Position numbers and translations under genes: made by a program. DNA of 64,000 nucleotides from contig NZ_JANKBZ010000005.1 in NCBI RefSeq assembly GCF_024623785.1, forward strand, positions 62,001 to 126,000. Direction: 5' to 3'. The DNA is from Archangium lipolyticum (GTDB lineage: Bacteria > Myxococcota > Myxococcia > Myxococcales > Myxococcaceae). The notes under the pieces are model-generated. The model was not told where the DNA came from, ran no database searches, and worked only from the letters and a program-made list of their open reading frames with translations. The stretch's first letter is position 1; every line of letters begins with the position of its first letter. Shown piece after piece: positions 47,717-58,150 of the stretch.

Positions 47717-48361
47717 CTACTTGCGGCTGCTGAGGTACTGCTCCATCAGCCGGCGGGCCTCGCTCAGCTTGGCCTCGACGAAGCGGTCATCCTCGTCCGG
47801 CTCGGGCGGCGCGGGGGGCTGCTCCGCCGGGTGCCGGCCCTTGCCCTGGGCCTTGCCGCCCTTGGCGGGCGCGGGGGCATGGGGCTCGTCACCGCCGAAG
47901 TCCACCGCCGCGGCGAGCAGGTTGCGGGCCGTGGCACCGCCATCGAGCAGCCGGCCGAGCAGGGGAGCCTCCACGCCCAGCCAGCGGGCCGTTTGACGCA
48001 CCACGTCAATGTACTCGCCCTCGAGGGAGCGCGAGGGGCGGCCGGGCTCGCTCAGGGAGGCGCGGCCATAGCTGCCGGCCTTGTCGGTGTAGAGGCCCAC
48101 GGCCTGGTCGCGGAAGTCACGGGCCACGGAGCGGACGAGGGAGTCCAGGTGGTCCTCGGGGACGGCCTTGCCACCAGAGGGGGTCAACTTCAGCTCGGCC
48201 ACCCGCCAGCCGGCATCGGCCAGGGCGGTGGCGGACTCGACCCAGCGGACCTCCGGCATGGGGACGTTGGCGGCCTCACAGGCGCGGGTGAGCGTCTGGC
48301 GCAGGGCGGTGAGGTTGCCTTCGATGTCGGCGAGGAAGAGGATGAGGCGGGGTTGAGACAA
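47717..48361 (-). CDS. hypothetical protein, 214 aa
   Basis: TTG start with AAGGAG 8 nt upstream. The N-terminal half begins with LILFLADIEGNLTALRQTL; a Gly/Pro/Lys linker (about 150-180) precedes a charged C-terminal helix. No family recognised. Encoded within the carboxylase gene series, so it may be cotranscribed, but no link to the pathway is seen. Confidence 0.7.
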   Translation of the reverse strand: MSQPRLILFLADIEGNLTALRQTLTRACEAANVPMPEVRWVESATALADAGWRVAELKLTPSGGKAVPEDHLDSLVRSVARDFRDQAVGLYTDKAGSYGRASLSEPGRPSRSLEGEYIDVVRQTARWLGVEAPLLGRLLDGGATARNLLAAAVDFGGDEPHAPAPAKGGKAQGKGRHPAEQPPAPPEPDEDDRFVEAKLSEARRLMEQYLSSRK

Positions 48362-48398
48362 AAGGGGGCTCCTTATCTGGTGCGCTCCTTCAAAGCGT

Positions 48399-48434
48399 GA
48401 ACGCCCCCCCTAAAATTTCCCCGGGGAGGCGTTC
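48399..48434. other. stem-loop between carboxyltransferase and 214-aa gene
   Basis: GAACGCC (48399-48405) pairs with GGCGTTC (48428-48434), and C and G runs extend the stem. There is no T-tract, so it is not a typical intrinsic terminator. It may stabilise or process the message. Confidence 0.4.
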
Positions 48435-48473
48435 TGTCACTTCTCTGTCAGTAACCCCTGCCTGCTCGCCTGC

Positions 48474-50036
<1,563 letters not shown>

Positions 50037-50181
50037 GTGGCGCGCATCTAGCACGATTGGGCCCGTGCCGGGCACCTGGGGGTGCGGACTTCGAGAGGCC
50101 CGGGATGAAGATGGATGAGCCTCACTTACGGACGTCCGTTGGGGATGTGGGTGTATGTATGTGCTGCTTGCGGATGAGCCA

Positions 50182-51594
50182 TCAAGGCGCGGCGGGCAGC
50201 TTCCAGGTGGAGGAGAAGCGGTGGGCACCGCCGGAGGTGCTGTCGAGCCAGCCGGAGATTCGTTCGCTATTGGCCAGCAGGGGCCCCAGCTCCAGCCCCA
50301 CGGCGAAGAGGGTGGCGAGTTGCTGTTGGGAGACCACGTCCATCAGCGACACCTGGTTCAGCCCGCGCGACAGCCGCTTCGGGTCCACCGTGAAGTCCAC
50401 TGCGTGCGGCAGCTTCGCGCCCTCCTGGGGCAGTCCCGTCATGAGCGACTGGGCCACCGCTTCGTCATTGCCCAGCACGAGGTGCCGGCCCTTCAGCCGG
50501 ACGAAGACGGTGCCTCCCTGCACGTCCAGCGCATACCCATCCTCCAACGTCCTCGCGCCGGGGAACTTCGCCATCGGCGCGAGCGCGGTCCTCATCGCCG
50601 CGGCGTCCGTCACTTCGGCGGCGAGCGCCTGGCGCGGGGCGAAGAAGCGGCCCTCGGGCGTGCGCAGGTTGGGGCGGGATCTCACGCTGTCCACCACCAC
50701 CACCACGTTGCCGGTGAGGCGCTCGGCCACCGCGCGTGCCACCGCCGAGACCTGGGCCGAAGGGCAGGCGGGGCACACCTGCTGGATGCTCGCGCGCACG
50801 CCGCCCACCGCCTGGGCCACCCCGGACGGTGCCACCCGTGCCCGGGACACGAGCATTCCCTCGGGCTTCATCGCGCCGTAGGGGCTCGTCCCCGCGGCCT
50901 GGAAGGGCGGCAGCGGAAGCTCCGTGGCGGTGCCCTCCAGCCGCAGCTCGGAGCCGCTGCCATCCACACCCACCACCATGCCGCGCTCGGGCATGAGCAC
51001 GTAGGCGACCCCGGGCAACTGCGCGAGCCGCGCGTCCGCCTTGGGCGCCTTGCCCACCAGCCGCGAGGCCTCCTTCAACAGCACCTGGCCCTGCCCATCG
51101 TCGACGAAGCCCCCACCGGAGCTCGCGAAGGCACACGCCTCCTGGCCCTTGAGGGCATAGCCGGCTTGTCCACCGGACTCGCGCGGGACGCTCACCGAGG
51201 TGATGCCTCCGGAGGTGGTGGGCTTCACCTCCGCCTTGCTCCCCGCGGATTCCAGCATCGCGGCGGCTCTCTCCTGGAAGGCCTTGGGGTCCGTCAGGCG
51301 CGTGCAGGAGATGCGGCCGTTCCCACGCTGGGAGACGGTGAGGGGGCCGGTGGGGTCGATGCCCGCGCGGGTGAGGGTCTCTGGCTGGCTCGGGTCGAGC
51401 GAAAGGAAAGGGTGGAGCTCGGCGAACCAGACGACGGGCCGCATCAGGGCGGCGTTCTGTCCCGCCCGGTCCATGAAGGCGGTCACTCCCTGGAGCGCGT
51501 CCAGCCGGGGGATGTGGACGACGGTCCCCGAGGCGGTGGCGGCGCGGGGCGCGGGAGTGGCGGCGAGCGTGGCCGCGAGAACGAAGGAGAACAT
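50182..51594 (-). CDS. secreted or periplasmic protein of unknown function
   Basis: 470 residues. A short leader ([20 protein letters not shown]) looks like a signal peptide. The mature protein has one C-x2-C pair (QVCPACPS), a long helical-and-strand body, and no recognised domain. The start at 51594 is the first Met after a region that only reads in the wrong frame of the neighbouring peptidase promoter. Such paralogs occur in myxobacteria, but I cannot assign a role. Confidence 0.7.
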   Translation of the reverse strand: MFSFVLAATLAATPAPRAATASGTVVHIPRLDALQGVTAFMDRAGQNAALMRPVVWFAELHPFLSLDPSQPETLTRAGIDPTGPLTVSQRGNGRISCTRLTDPKAFQERAAAMLESAGSKAEVKPTTSGGITSVSVPRESGGQAGYALKGQEACAFASSGGGFVDDGQGQVLLKEASRLVGKAPKADARLAQLPGVAYVLMPERGMVVGVDGSGSELRLEGTATELPLPPFQAAGTSPYGAMKPEGMLVSRARVAPSGVAQAVGGVRASIQQVCPACPSAQVSAVARAVAERLTGNVVVVVDSVRSRPNLRTPEGRFFAPRQALAAEVTDAAAMRTALAPMAKFPGARTLEDGYALDVQGGTVFVRLKGRHLVLGNDEAVAQSLMTGLPQEGAKLPHAVDFTVDPKRLSRGLNQVSLMDVVSQQQLATLFAVGLELGPLLANSERISGWLDSTSGGAHRFSSTWKLPAAP

Positions 51595-51744
51595 GGCCAC
51601 TCGTGAGAGCAGCGCGCCCGGTGACCTGTCAAGGTGAAGTGCCGTGCCATGTCCGTTCCCGTGCGTGCACTCCCAGACGCCCCGCCCGGCCTGCCCCTCG
51701 CGATTGCTGCCAACCGCGAGCCCCTGCCCTAACGTCAGAAGGCA

Positions 51745-53877
51745 ATGACCGCGCCTACATCTGACAATCCGCTGCTTCAGACCGAAGGTCTTCCGAAGTT
51801 CGACCGCATCCGCCCGGAGCATGTCGAGCCCGCCATCCGGGAGCTGCTCGCACGCCTGCACACCGACCTCGACGCGCTCGAGCGTGACGTACGCCCCACG
51901 TGGGAGCAGACGGTTGCCCGCCTGTCCGCCATCACCGAGCCCATCGGTCTGGCCTGGGGCGTGGTGAACCACCTCATGGGCGTGCAGAACAGCCCGGAGC
52001 TGCGTCAGGCCCACGCCGCCGTCGAGGGCGAGGTGGTCGAGGCCTTCATGCGCATCGGCCAGAGCGAGCCTCTCTACAAGGCGCTCAAGGCGCTGCGCGA
52101 GGGCCCGGACTGGAAGAAGCTCGACGACACCCAGCACCGCATCGTCGACGCCTCCATCCGTGACGCCGAGCTGTCCGGCGTGGGGCTACAGGGCGAGGCC
52201 CGTGCGCGCTTCCAGGAGATCGAGCGCGAGCTGGCCGAGCTGTCCACCCGCTTCGCCAACAACGTCATCGACGCCACCAAGGCCTGGTCCATGACGCTCA
52301 CCAGGCCCGAGGAGGTGGAGGGCCTGCCGCCCAGCGCGCTCGCCGCCGCCGCCCAGGCGGCGAAGCAGGGACTGGCCGAGGGAGCCCCCGAGCCCACCCC
52401 CGAGAAGGGGCCCTGGCGCATCACCCTGGAGGCACCCAGCTACGTGCCCTTCCTCGAGCACTCGCGCCGGCCGGAGCTGCGCGAGAAGCTCTACCGGGCC
52501 TTCGTCACCCGCGCCTCCTCGGGAGACACGGACAACGGCCCGCTCATCGAGCGCGTCCTCACCCTGCGCCGCGAGAAGGCCCGCCTGCTCGGCCACGGCT
52601 CGTTCGCCGAGGTGAGCCTGGCGGCGAAGATGGCGCCCGGCGTCCAGGCCGTCGAGCAGCTGCTCGGCGAGCTGCGCAAGGCCGCCCGTGTTCGCGCCCG
52701 CGACGAGAACGCCGAGCTCACCGAGTACGCGCGCCGCAAGACGGGCAACACCTCGCTCGAGCTGAAGCTGTGGGACGTGCCCTTCTGGGCCGAGCGTCTG
52801 CGCGAGGAGCGCTACGCCTATACCGACGAGGAGCTCCGGCCGTACTTCGCGATGCCGCGCGTGCTGGAGGGCCTGTTCGACACGGCCAGGCGCCTCTTCG
52901 GCGTCACGGTGCGTGCCGCCGACGGTGAAGTTCCCGTGTGGGACCCCAGCGTCCGCTTCTTCCGCGTGGCGGACGAGTCGGGCAAGGACATCGCCGCCTT
53001 CTACCTGGACCCCTACAGCCGCCCGGCCACCAAGCGCGGTGGAGCGTGGATGAACGGCGCCGTCGACCGCAAGCGCAAGCCCGACGGGAGCCTGCGCCTG
53101 CCGGTGGCCTACCTCGTCTGCAATGCCACGCCTCCAGTGGGCAACAAGCCCGCGCTCCTCACCTTCCGCGAAGTGGAGACGCTCTTCCACGAGTTCGGCC
53201 ATGGCCTGCAGCACATGCTCACCCGGGTGGACTACCCCGAGGCCGCCGGCATCAACAACGTGGAGTGGGACGCGGTGGAGCTGCCCAGCCAGTTCATGGA
53301 GAACTGGTGCTTCCACGAGGAGACGCTCTCCCGGCTCGCGCGCCACGTGGACACGGGCGAGCCGTTGCCCAAGGCCCTCCAGGAGAAGCTCCGCGCCGGG
53401 CGCATCTACCGTGCCGCCTCGCAGACGCTGCGGCAGGTGTACTTCGCCACGCTGGACCTGGAGCTGCACCACCGATACCCCGCGGGGGACGATGACGCGC
53501 CGAGCGTCCTCGACATGCAGACGCGCATCGCCGCGGACAACACGGTCCTCAAGCCGCTCCCGGAGGACCGCTTCCTGTGCAGCTTCACCCACATCTTCGC
53601 GGGCGGGTACGCCGCCGGCTACTACAGCTACAAGTGGGCCGAGGTCCTCTCCGCGGATGCCTTCTCCGCCTTCGAGGAGGCGGGGCTGTCCGATGCCCAG
53701 GCCGTCGCCAACACCGGGCGGCGCTTCCGGGACACGGTGCTCGCGCTCGGCGGTAGCCGCCACCCGCTCGAGGTCTTCCAGTCCTTCCGGGGCCGCGCTC
53801 CCAGCACCCACCCGCTGCTCAAGCAGACGGGATTGTTGGAGACGCAGGAGCTCGAGACGACGGCGCCGATGATGTAG
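51745..53877 (+). CDS. M3-family oligopeptidase (PrlC/OpdA type)
   Basis: Cytosolic metallopeptidase that trims peptides, 710 residues, the usual length. The thermolysin-like zinc motif is HEFGH (His482, Glu483, His486) with the third ligand Glu about 25 residues on (NNVEWDAVE). The N-terminus TSDNPLLQTEGLPKFDRI is typical of the oligopeptidase A branch. No signal peptide. Divergent from the secreted-protein gene. Confidence 0.93.
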   Translation: MTAPTSDNPLLQTEGLPKFDRIRPEHVEPAIRELLARLHTDLDALERDVRPTWEQTVARLSAITEPIGLAWGVVNHLMGVQNSPELRQAHAAVEGEVVEAFMRIGQSEPLYKALKALREGPDWKKLDDTQHRIVDASIRDAELSGVGLQGEARARFQEIERELAELSTRFANNVIDATKAWSMTLTRPEEVEGLPPSALAAAAQAAKQGLAEGAPEPTPEKGPWRITLEAPSYVPFLEHSRRPELREKLYRAFVTRASSGDTDNGPLIERVLTLRREKARLLGHGSFAEVSLAAKMAPGVQAVEQLLGELRKAARVRARDENAELTEYARRKTGNTSLELKLWDVPFWAERLREERYAYTDEELRPYFAMPRVLEGLFDTARRLFGVTVRAADGEVPVWDPSVRFFRVADESGKDIAAFYLDPYSRPATKRGGAWMNGAVDRKRKPDGSLRLPVAYLVCNATPPVGNKPALLTFREVETLFHEFGHGLQHMLTRVDYPEAAGINNVEWDAVELPSQFMENWCFHEETLSRLARHVDTGEPLPKALQEKLRAGRIYRAASQTLRQVYFATLDLELHHRYPAGDDDAPSVLDMQTRIAADNTVLKPLPEDRFLCSFTHIFAGGYAAGYYSYKWAEVLSADAFSAFEEAGLSDAQAVANTGRRFRDTVLALGGSRHPLEVFQSFRGRAPSTHPLLKQTGLLETQELETTAPMM

Positions 53878-53889
53878 CGCGCGCCGCCG

Positions 53890-54312
53890 TCAGGGCCCCT
53901 GGCTGGCCTGGGTGAGCCCCGCCTCCTGGAGGCGCTCGGCCGCCCAGGCCTCCGCTTCCTCCGGCCGGGCGAAGATGGCGACGGGGTTGGGCAGGGGCTT
54001 GAAGTACGTGATGGCGCTGAGCGCCAGCCGGATGACGGGCGAGGTGATGACGAGGGCGGAGCCGAGCACCTGCTCGCGCAAGCGCTGGTCGTACTGCTCG
54101 AACCATTCGACCTGGCGCCAGCGCTGCTCGATCGGCACCATCCCGACCCGGCTCAGGTCGATGTAGAGGAGGAGCTTCTCGGAGCGCAGCAGGTAGTCGG
54201 CGAAGGTACCGAGGAAGCTCTCGTACTCCGTCGCGGAAAGCACCCTCGGGAACCGGATGCGCAGCAGGGGCCAGCGCGAGTCGTCGAAGATGGGCGGGGC
54301 CGCGTTCTTCAT
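53890..54312 (-). CDS. STAS-like small protein, unknown function
   Basis: 140 residues. The pattern LRIRFPRVLSATEYESFL ... LLLYIDLSRVGMVP resembles the myxobacterial STAS/SpoIIAA-like family seen as orphan proteins. No phospho-serine motif is evident. Convergent with the peptidase gene and divergent from the VUT gene. Confidence 0.6.
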   Translation of the reverse strand: MKNAAPPIFDDSRWPLLRIRFPRVLSATEYESFLGTFADYLLRSEKLLLYIDLSRVGMVPIEQRWRQVEWFEQYDQRLREQVLGSALVITSPVIRLALSAITYFKPLPNPVAIFARPEEAEAWAAERLQEAGLTQASQGP

Positions 54313-54411
54313 AAAGAGGGGAGGGGCGCATTCTGACAGCGCCGGGGAAACGTGCTATGCCGCGCGCGCCCCGGATGCCAGGAACATCCGTTCGTCGTGG
54401 AGCAGAAGCAC

Positions 54412-54966
54412 ATGGAGCAGCGTCGAGTCGAGGGATTCATCTACCTGTTGGGCTTCTGTGCCTCGATTCCACTCTCCAACTGGATGATCGGCCACGTGGG
54501 GGTGGTGTGCCCGGACAACGGCCCCTGCCTGCTCCCCGTGGGCCCTGGCATCCTGGCCCCCAGCGGCGTCCTCATCGTCGGCATCGCCCTGGTGCTGCGT
54601 GACCTGGTGCAGCGCCGGCTGGGCAAGAACTGGACCCTGCTGGCCATCGCGGTGGGCGCGCTGCTGTCGGCGGTGCTCGCTCCGCCTCCGCTCGTCGTCG
54701 CCTCCGGGTGCGCCTTCGCCATCTCCGAGCTGGCCGACTTCGCCGTCTACACGCCGCTGCAACGGCGCGGGCTGGTGCTCGCCGTGTTCGTCAGCAGCCT
54801 CGTGGGCCTCGTCGTCGACAGCGTCCTCTTCCTCCAGCTCGCCTTTGGCGGTCTCGAATTTCTGATGGGGCAGGTGCTGGGAAAAGTGTGGATGGTGCTG
54901 CTGTCGCTGCCGCTGGTCGCCTGGCTCCGACGGAGAGACGAGCGGCTCGGCATCCAGCCGGCCTGA
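54412..54966 (+). CDS. VUT-family transporter (YhhQ-like)
   Basis: 184 residues, six hydrophobic segments. ISELADFAVYTPLQRRG is the family core, and PVGPGILAPSGVLIVGIALV precedes the RDLVQRRLG motif. E. coli YhhQ takes up queuosine precursors; substrate here unproved. The ATG at 54412 is chosen; a GTG 15 nt upstream is possible. No riboswitch is visible upstream. Confidence 0.82.
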   Translation: MEQRRVEGFIYLLGFCASIPLSNWMIGHVGVVCPDNGPCLLPVGPGILAPSGVLIVGIALVLRDLVQRRLGKNWTLLAIAVGALLSAVLAPPPLVVASGCAFAISELADFAVYTPLQRRGLVLAVFVSSLVGLVVDSVLFLQLAFGGLEFLMGQVLGKVWMVLLSLPLVAWLRRRDERLGIQPA

Positions 54967-55045
54967 ATCCGGCGGTGCACGCGCCTTGCATCGTCCTCGT
55001 TCCACGACCCGTATTCACGGGCGGAGAACGAAGAGGAGGGGCGAT

Positions 55046-55459
55046 ATGCCTCGTTGGAACATGTTCCTTGGCAGTGTGGCGCTCGGGCTGATGGCCTGTG
55101 GCGCGCCCGTGGTGGGCGACGCGGTCCTGAAGACGGACCGGGGCTTGTACGTGACCGGCTCGGAGCTGTCGCTGCGGCTGAGCAACGAGTCGCTTCAGCC
55201 ACTCGGCTACAATCTCTGCTTCTCCACGCTGCAGCGTCACGTGGGAGAGGCCTGGGAGACGGTGCCGCTCATCGACAACGAGGTCTGCGCGGCCATCCAG
55301 AAGCGGCTGGGTCCGGGTGAGGAGTCCTCCGAGCGCCGCGTCCTCCGGGAGTCCCTGGCGGAGGGCGAGTACCGCTACCTCACGGACGTGGAGTGGGATG
55401 GGGAGCGGCAGGAGGTGACGTCCGCCCCCTTCCGCGTGGTGCGCCCGGGCACGCCCTGA
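55046..55459 (+). CDS. small putative lipoprotein, 137 aa
   Basis: Signal sequence ending at LMAC (lipobox-like), with GAGGAGGGG 6 nt before the ATG. The mature part (YVTGSELSLRLSNESLQPLG, two further Cys) resembles a single immunoglobulin-like strand-rich domain of the kind annotated as hypothetical in myxobacteria. Function unknown. Confidence 0.7.
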   Translation: MPRWNMFLGSVALGLMACGAPVVGDAVLKTDRGLYVTGSELSLRLSNESLQPLGYNLCFSTLQRHVGEAWETVPLIDNEVCAAIQKRLGPGEESSERRVLRESLAEGEYRYLTDVEWDGERQEVTSAPFRVVRPGTP

Positions 55460-55466
55460 GCCGCCC

Positions 55467-56174
55467 TCAGGAGGCGCTCTCGTCCGGGTAGCTCCGGCGG
55501 AAGTCCTCCTTCACCGCCGCCAGGGCGATGGAGCTCGCGGCCTGGCGGGCCTCGTCGGAGGAGGGCGCGGATCCGCTCGTGAAGCCCACCAGGACCGTGT
55601 CCAGCGCCCGCTCCAGGCGCTGGGTCCGGCGGATGCCCTGGGACTCCAACAGCCAGCCGAGGGCCTGGTGGGTGTAGCGGGACCAGCCCTCCTCGCAGCG
55701 GGTCGCCTCGACGGTGAAGTCGATGACCCGCCGCACCGCGTCCGACAGCACCGCCGCGCGGTCCGCCTCGTCCAGGGGCAGGGCCAGGGAGCGGAAGTAC
55801 GTGTCGAGCGTGCACAGCCACGCATGGGCGGCGCCGAGCGCGGAGAGGATGCGCTGGATGTTGCTCTCCACGCCGACGTCGGGGGGCTCGCCCTGGTTGA
55901 AGAAGCCGTGACACCGGCAGTAGTCACCCAGCACTTCATTGCCGAGCGGGACGTGGGCCTCCGTGTACCAGGCCCCGGCGTGCTCGGCGAGCAGCTCGCC
56001 GACACCCTCGAGCAGGGCCGAGCGCGTCCGCTCGTCGAGGTGCTTCGCTCCCTGGGGGATGCGGGGGACCAGGTACTCGCGCAGCCGCGCCGCGAGCTGC
56101 GCGGGGTGGAAGTCATCCAGACTCTCGCGGATGGAAGTCCAGGTGCCGTCGTCCCGTTGCTTCTTCTTCCTCAT
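55467..56174 (-). CDS. hypothetical protein, 235 aa
   Basis: Helical, soluble. A GDYCRCHGFFNQGEPPD segment stands out in the middle; the remainder is leucine- and arginine-rich without recognised motifs. Convergent with the lipoprotein gene (7-nt gap). Confidence 0.65.
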   Translation of the reverse strand: MRKKKQRDDGTWTSIRESLDDFHPAQLAARLREYLVPRIPQGAKHLDERTRSALLEGVGELLAEHAGAWYTEAHVPLGNEVLGDYCRCHGFFNQGEPPDVGVESNIQRILSALGAAHAWLCTLDTYFRSLALPLDEADRAAVLSDAVRRVIDFTVEATRCEEGWSRYTHQALGWLLESQGIRRTQRLERALDTVLVGFTSGSAPSSDEARQAASSIALAAVKEDFRRSYPDESAS

Positions 56175-56442
56175 GGTTCCTCCCTTCCGGAGCGGGTGAC
56201 GGTCACGAGCTCAGGGCAGCGGGGTGGTGTCATGGTGCTCACCAAACGGGCTCCATGCACGCCAGTCGTGTTGTGGCGTCACGCATCCACCATGTGTCTT
56301 CCCGTTCTCCCGGAGCACGCTGGAAAACCAATGCCTCTCCAAGCGCATCTTTCCAAGATTGCCGTGCTCTGACCGGCGCCGACGTTTGTCTCGCACGTGT
56401 CGCTCTATTCCGGGTCGCTCCCATGGGTACAATCCTGGAGTC

Positions 56443-56934
56443 ATGCCCGCTCCATCCAATCCAGAACTCGAGGCGTTCACCCGGCCGCTGATGACGCGAG
56501 CGGCGGTGGGCAGCCTCAAGTTGCCGCCGGTGGCGACCTGGCTGGTGCGGGTGAGGCACCCCGAGCACGGTGATGAGCTCAACGGCAGGGCGCTCTGCGA
56601 TGAGATCCGCCAGGCGTTGAAGCACCAGCCGGGCACCTTCTGCTTCTTCTACGACGGCATGGGGATGGTGAACGCGAGGATCGGCTACGCGAACGTGTTC
56701 AAGGAGCTGGATCGCGAGCTGTCGGACCGGGTGACGGAGGTGGTGTGCGCCATCCCCGGTCCCATCCCCCGGATGATGGCCTATACGGTCGCGACGTTGT
56801 CGAGGAGCTCCTGGACCATCTTCCGCACGCTCGCGGAAGCCGAGACGCACCTGCGGATGCGCGGCTATATCGGCCCCGACCTCACCCAGCCCCTCGAGGG
56901 CGGCGTGAATGTCCGGGTGTTGCGCCGCGCCTGA
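56443..56934 (+). CDS. hypothetical STAS-like protein, 163 aa
   Basis: The segment FCFFYDGMGMVNARIGYANVF followed by VVCAIPGPIPRMM suggests an alpha/beta fold like the STAS-type protein at 53.9 kb, but similarity is weak. The ATG at 56443 follows a GGAG. It lies 34 nt before the monooxygenase gene. Confidence 0.6.
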   Translation: MPAPSNPELEAFTRPLMTRAAVGSLKLPPVATWLVRVRHPEHGDELNGRALCDEIRQALKHQPGTFCFFYDGMGMVNARIGYANVFKELDRELSDRVTEVVCAIPGPIPRMMAYTVATLSRSSWTIFRTLAEAETHLRMRGYIGPDLTQPLEGGVNVRVLRRA

Positions 56935-56968
56935 GCTATCGTGGGGCTCCGAAGTTCCTGGGGGGCCC

Positions 56969-58141
56969 ATGGAATCACACGGAGTCGTCATCGTTGGCGG
57001 AGGTATTGGCGGGCTGTGCGCCGCCATCGCGCTCCGCCAGGCTGGATTGGATGTCGCGGTGTACGAGCGGGCCGGGGTCTGGCGGCACGCCGGGGCCGGG
57101 TTGTCGCTCTGGCCCAATGCGATGCGGGCGCTCGATGCGCTGGGACTGGCGCGAGAGGTGGGCGCCCTGGGCGCTCCCTGGCGGGAGACGGTGATCCACC
57201 GCTGGGATGGCAAGGTGCTCTCCCGCCTCCCCGTCGAGGTGCTGTGCCGCGAGCTGGGACAGCCGACCCTGGTGCTGCACCGCGCGGAGCTCATGCGGGT
57301 GCTGCTGAAGGCGCTCGGGCCGGAGGGGGTGCGCCTGGGCGCCGCCTGCACGGGCTTCCTCCGCGAGGACGACGGCGTGCGGATCGACTTCGCCGATGGC
57401 GGGCAGGTGCGTGGCCAGTGCCTCATCGGCGCGGATGGATTGCACTCGGCCGTGCGTCAGCAGCTGTTCCCGGACGTGCGAGTCCGGTACGGCGGCCGGA
57501 CGTCCTGGCGCGGCATCGTGGACGTCACCTCCACCCCGGTGCCCGAAGGGGAGCAGTTCGAGATCTACGGTCCGGGAGCGCGCTTCGGCATCTGTCACAT
57601 CGGCCCGGGGGCGTCGGGCTCGAAGCGGATGTATTGGTTCCTGCTGGCGGCCGCTCCCGAGGGAGGCAAGGACCCCGAGGGAGGGCACAAGGAGGCGGTG
57701 CTGAGCCGCGTCCGCGGATGGATGGCGCCCGTGGAGTCCCTGGTCCACGCCACGCCCGAGGCGGAGATCCTCCGCACGGACATCCACTACCTGGCGCCGC
57801 TGCCGAGCTGGGGTGAGGGGCCGGTCTCGCTGCTGGGAGACGCGGCGCACGCGATGGTCACCGACATGGCCCAGGGTGCGTGCCAGGCCATCGAGGACGC
57901 GCTGGTGCTGGCGAAGCGGCTGCGCAAGGACACCGACAAGGTCCGAGCGCTGCGGGCCTACGAGGCGAGACGTCAACCCCGCACGGCCTACGTGGCCGGG
58001 CTGAGCCTTCGCGTGGGGTCCACCCGGTACCTGCGCAACCCGCTGGGGCGTTGGGCGAGGGATCTGCTGATGCGGACCCTTCCGCCCGCTGTCGCACTGA
58101 ACCAGCTCCGGCCCGTGGTGGCTCACGACTTCATGAGTTAG
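56969..58141 (+). CDS. FAD-dependent aromatic-type monooxygenase
   Basis: 390 residues. The FAD motif is GVVIVGGGIGGLCAAIALRQ; the second (GD) motif is SLLGDAAHAMVTDMAQGACQ, and the linking DG motif is CLIGADGLHSAVR. These place it with para-hydroxybenzoate hydroxylase/zeaxanthin epoxidase relatives. Substrate unknown. Nine nucleotides before the methyltransferase gene, hence probably the same operon. Confidence 0.9.
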   Translation: MESHGVVIVGGGIGGLCAAIALRQAGLDVAVYERAGVWRHAGAGLSLWPNAMRALDALGLAREVGALGAPWRETVIHRWDGKVLSRLPVEVLCRELGQPTLVLHRAELMRVLLKALGPEGVRLGAACTGFLREDDGVRIDFADGGQVRGQCLIGADGLHSAVRQQLFPDVRVRYGGRTSWRGIVDVTSTPVPEGEQFEIYGPGARFGICHIGPGASGSKRMYWFLLAAAPEGGKDPEGGHKEAVLSRVRGWMAPVESLVHATPEAEILRTDIHYLAPLPSWGEGPVSLLGDAAHAMVTDMAQGACQAIEDALVLAKRLRKDTDKVRALRAYEARRQPRTAYVAGLSLRVGSTRYLRNPLGRWARDLLMRTLPPAVALNQLRPVVAHDFMS

Positions 58142-58150
58142 GAGCCATCC

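Noticed and set aside
54312-54412. Riboswitch (preQ1) before the VUT transporter
   Set aside because: The leader is short and I see no pseudoknot or conserved preQ1 core.
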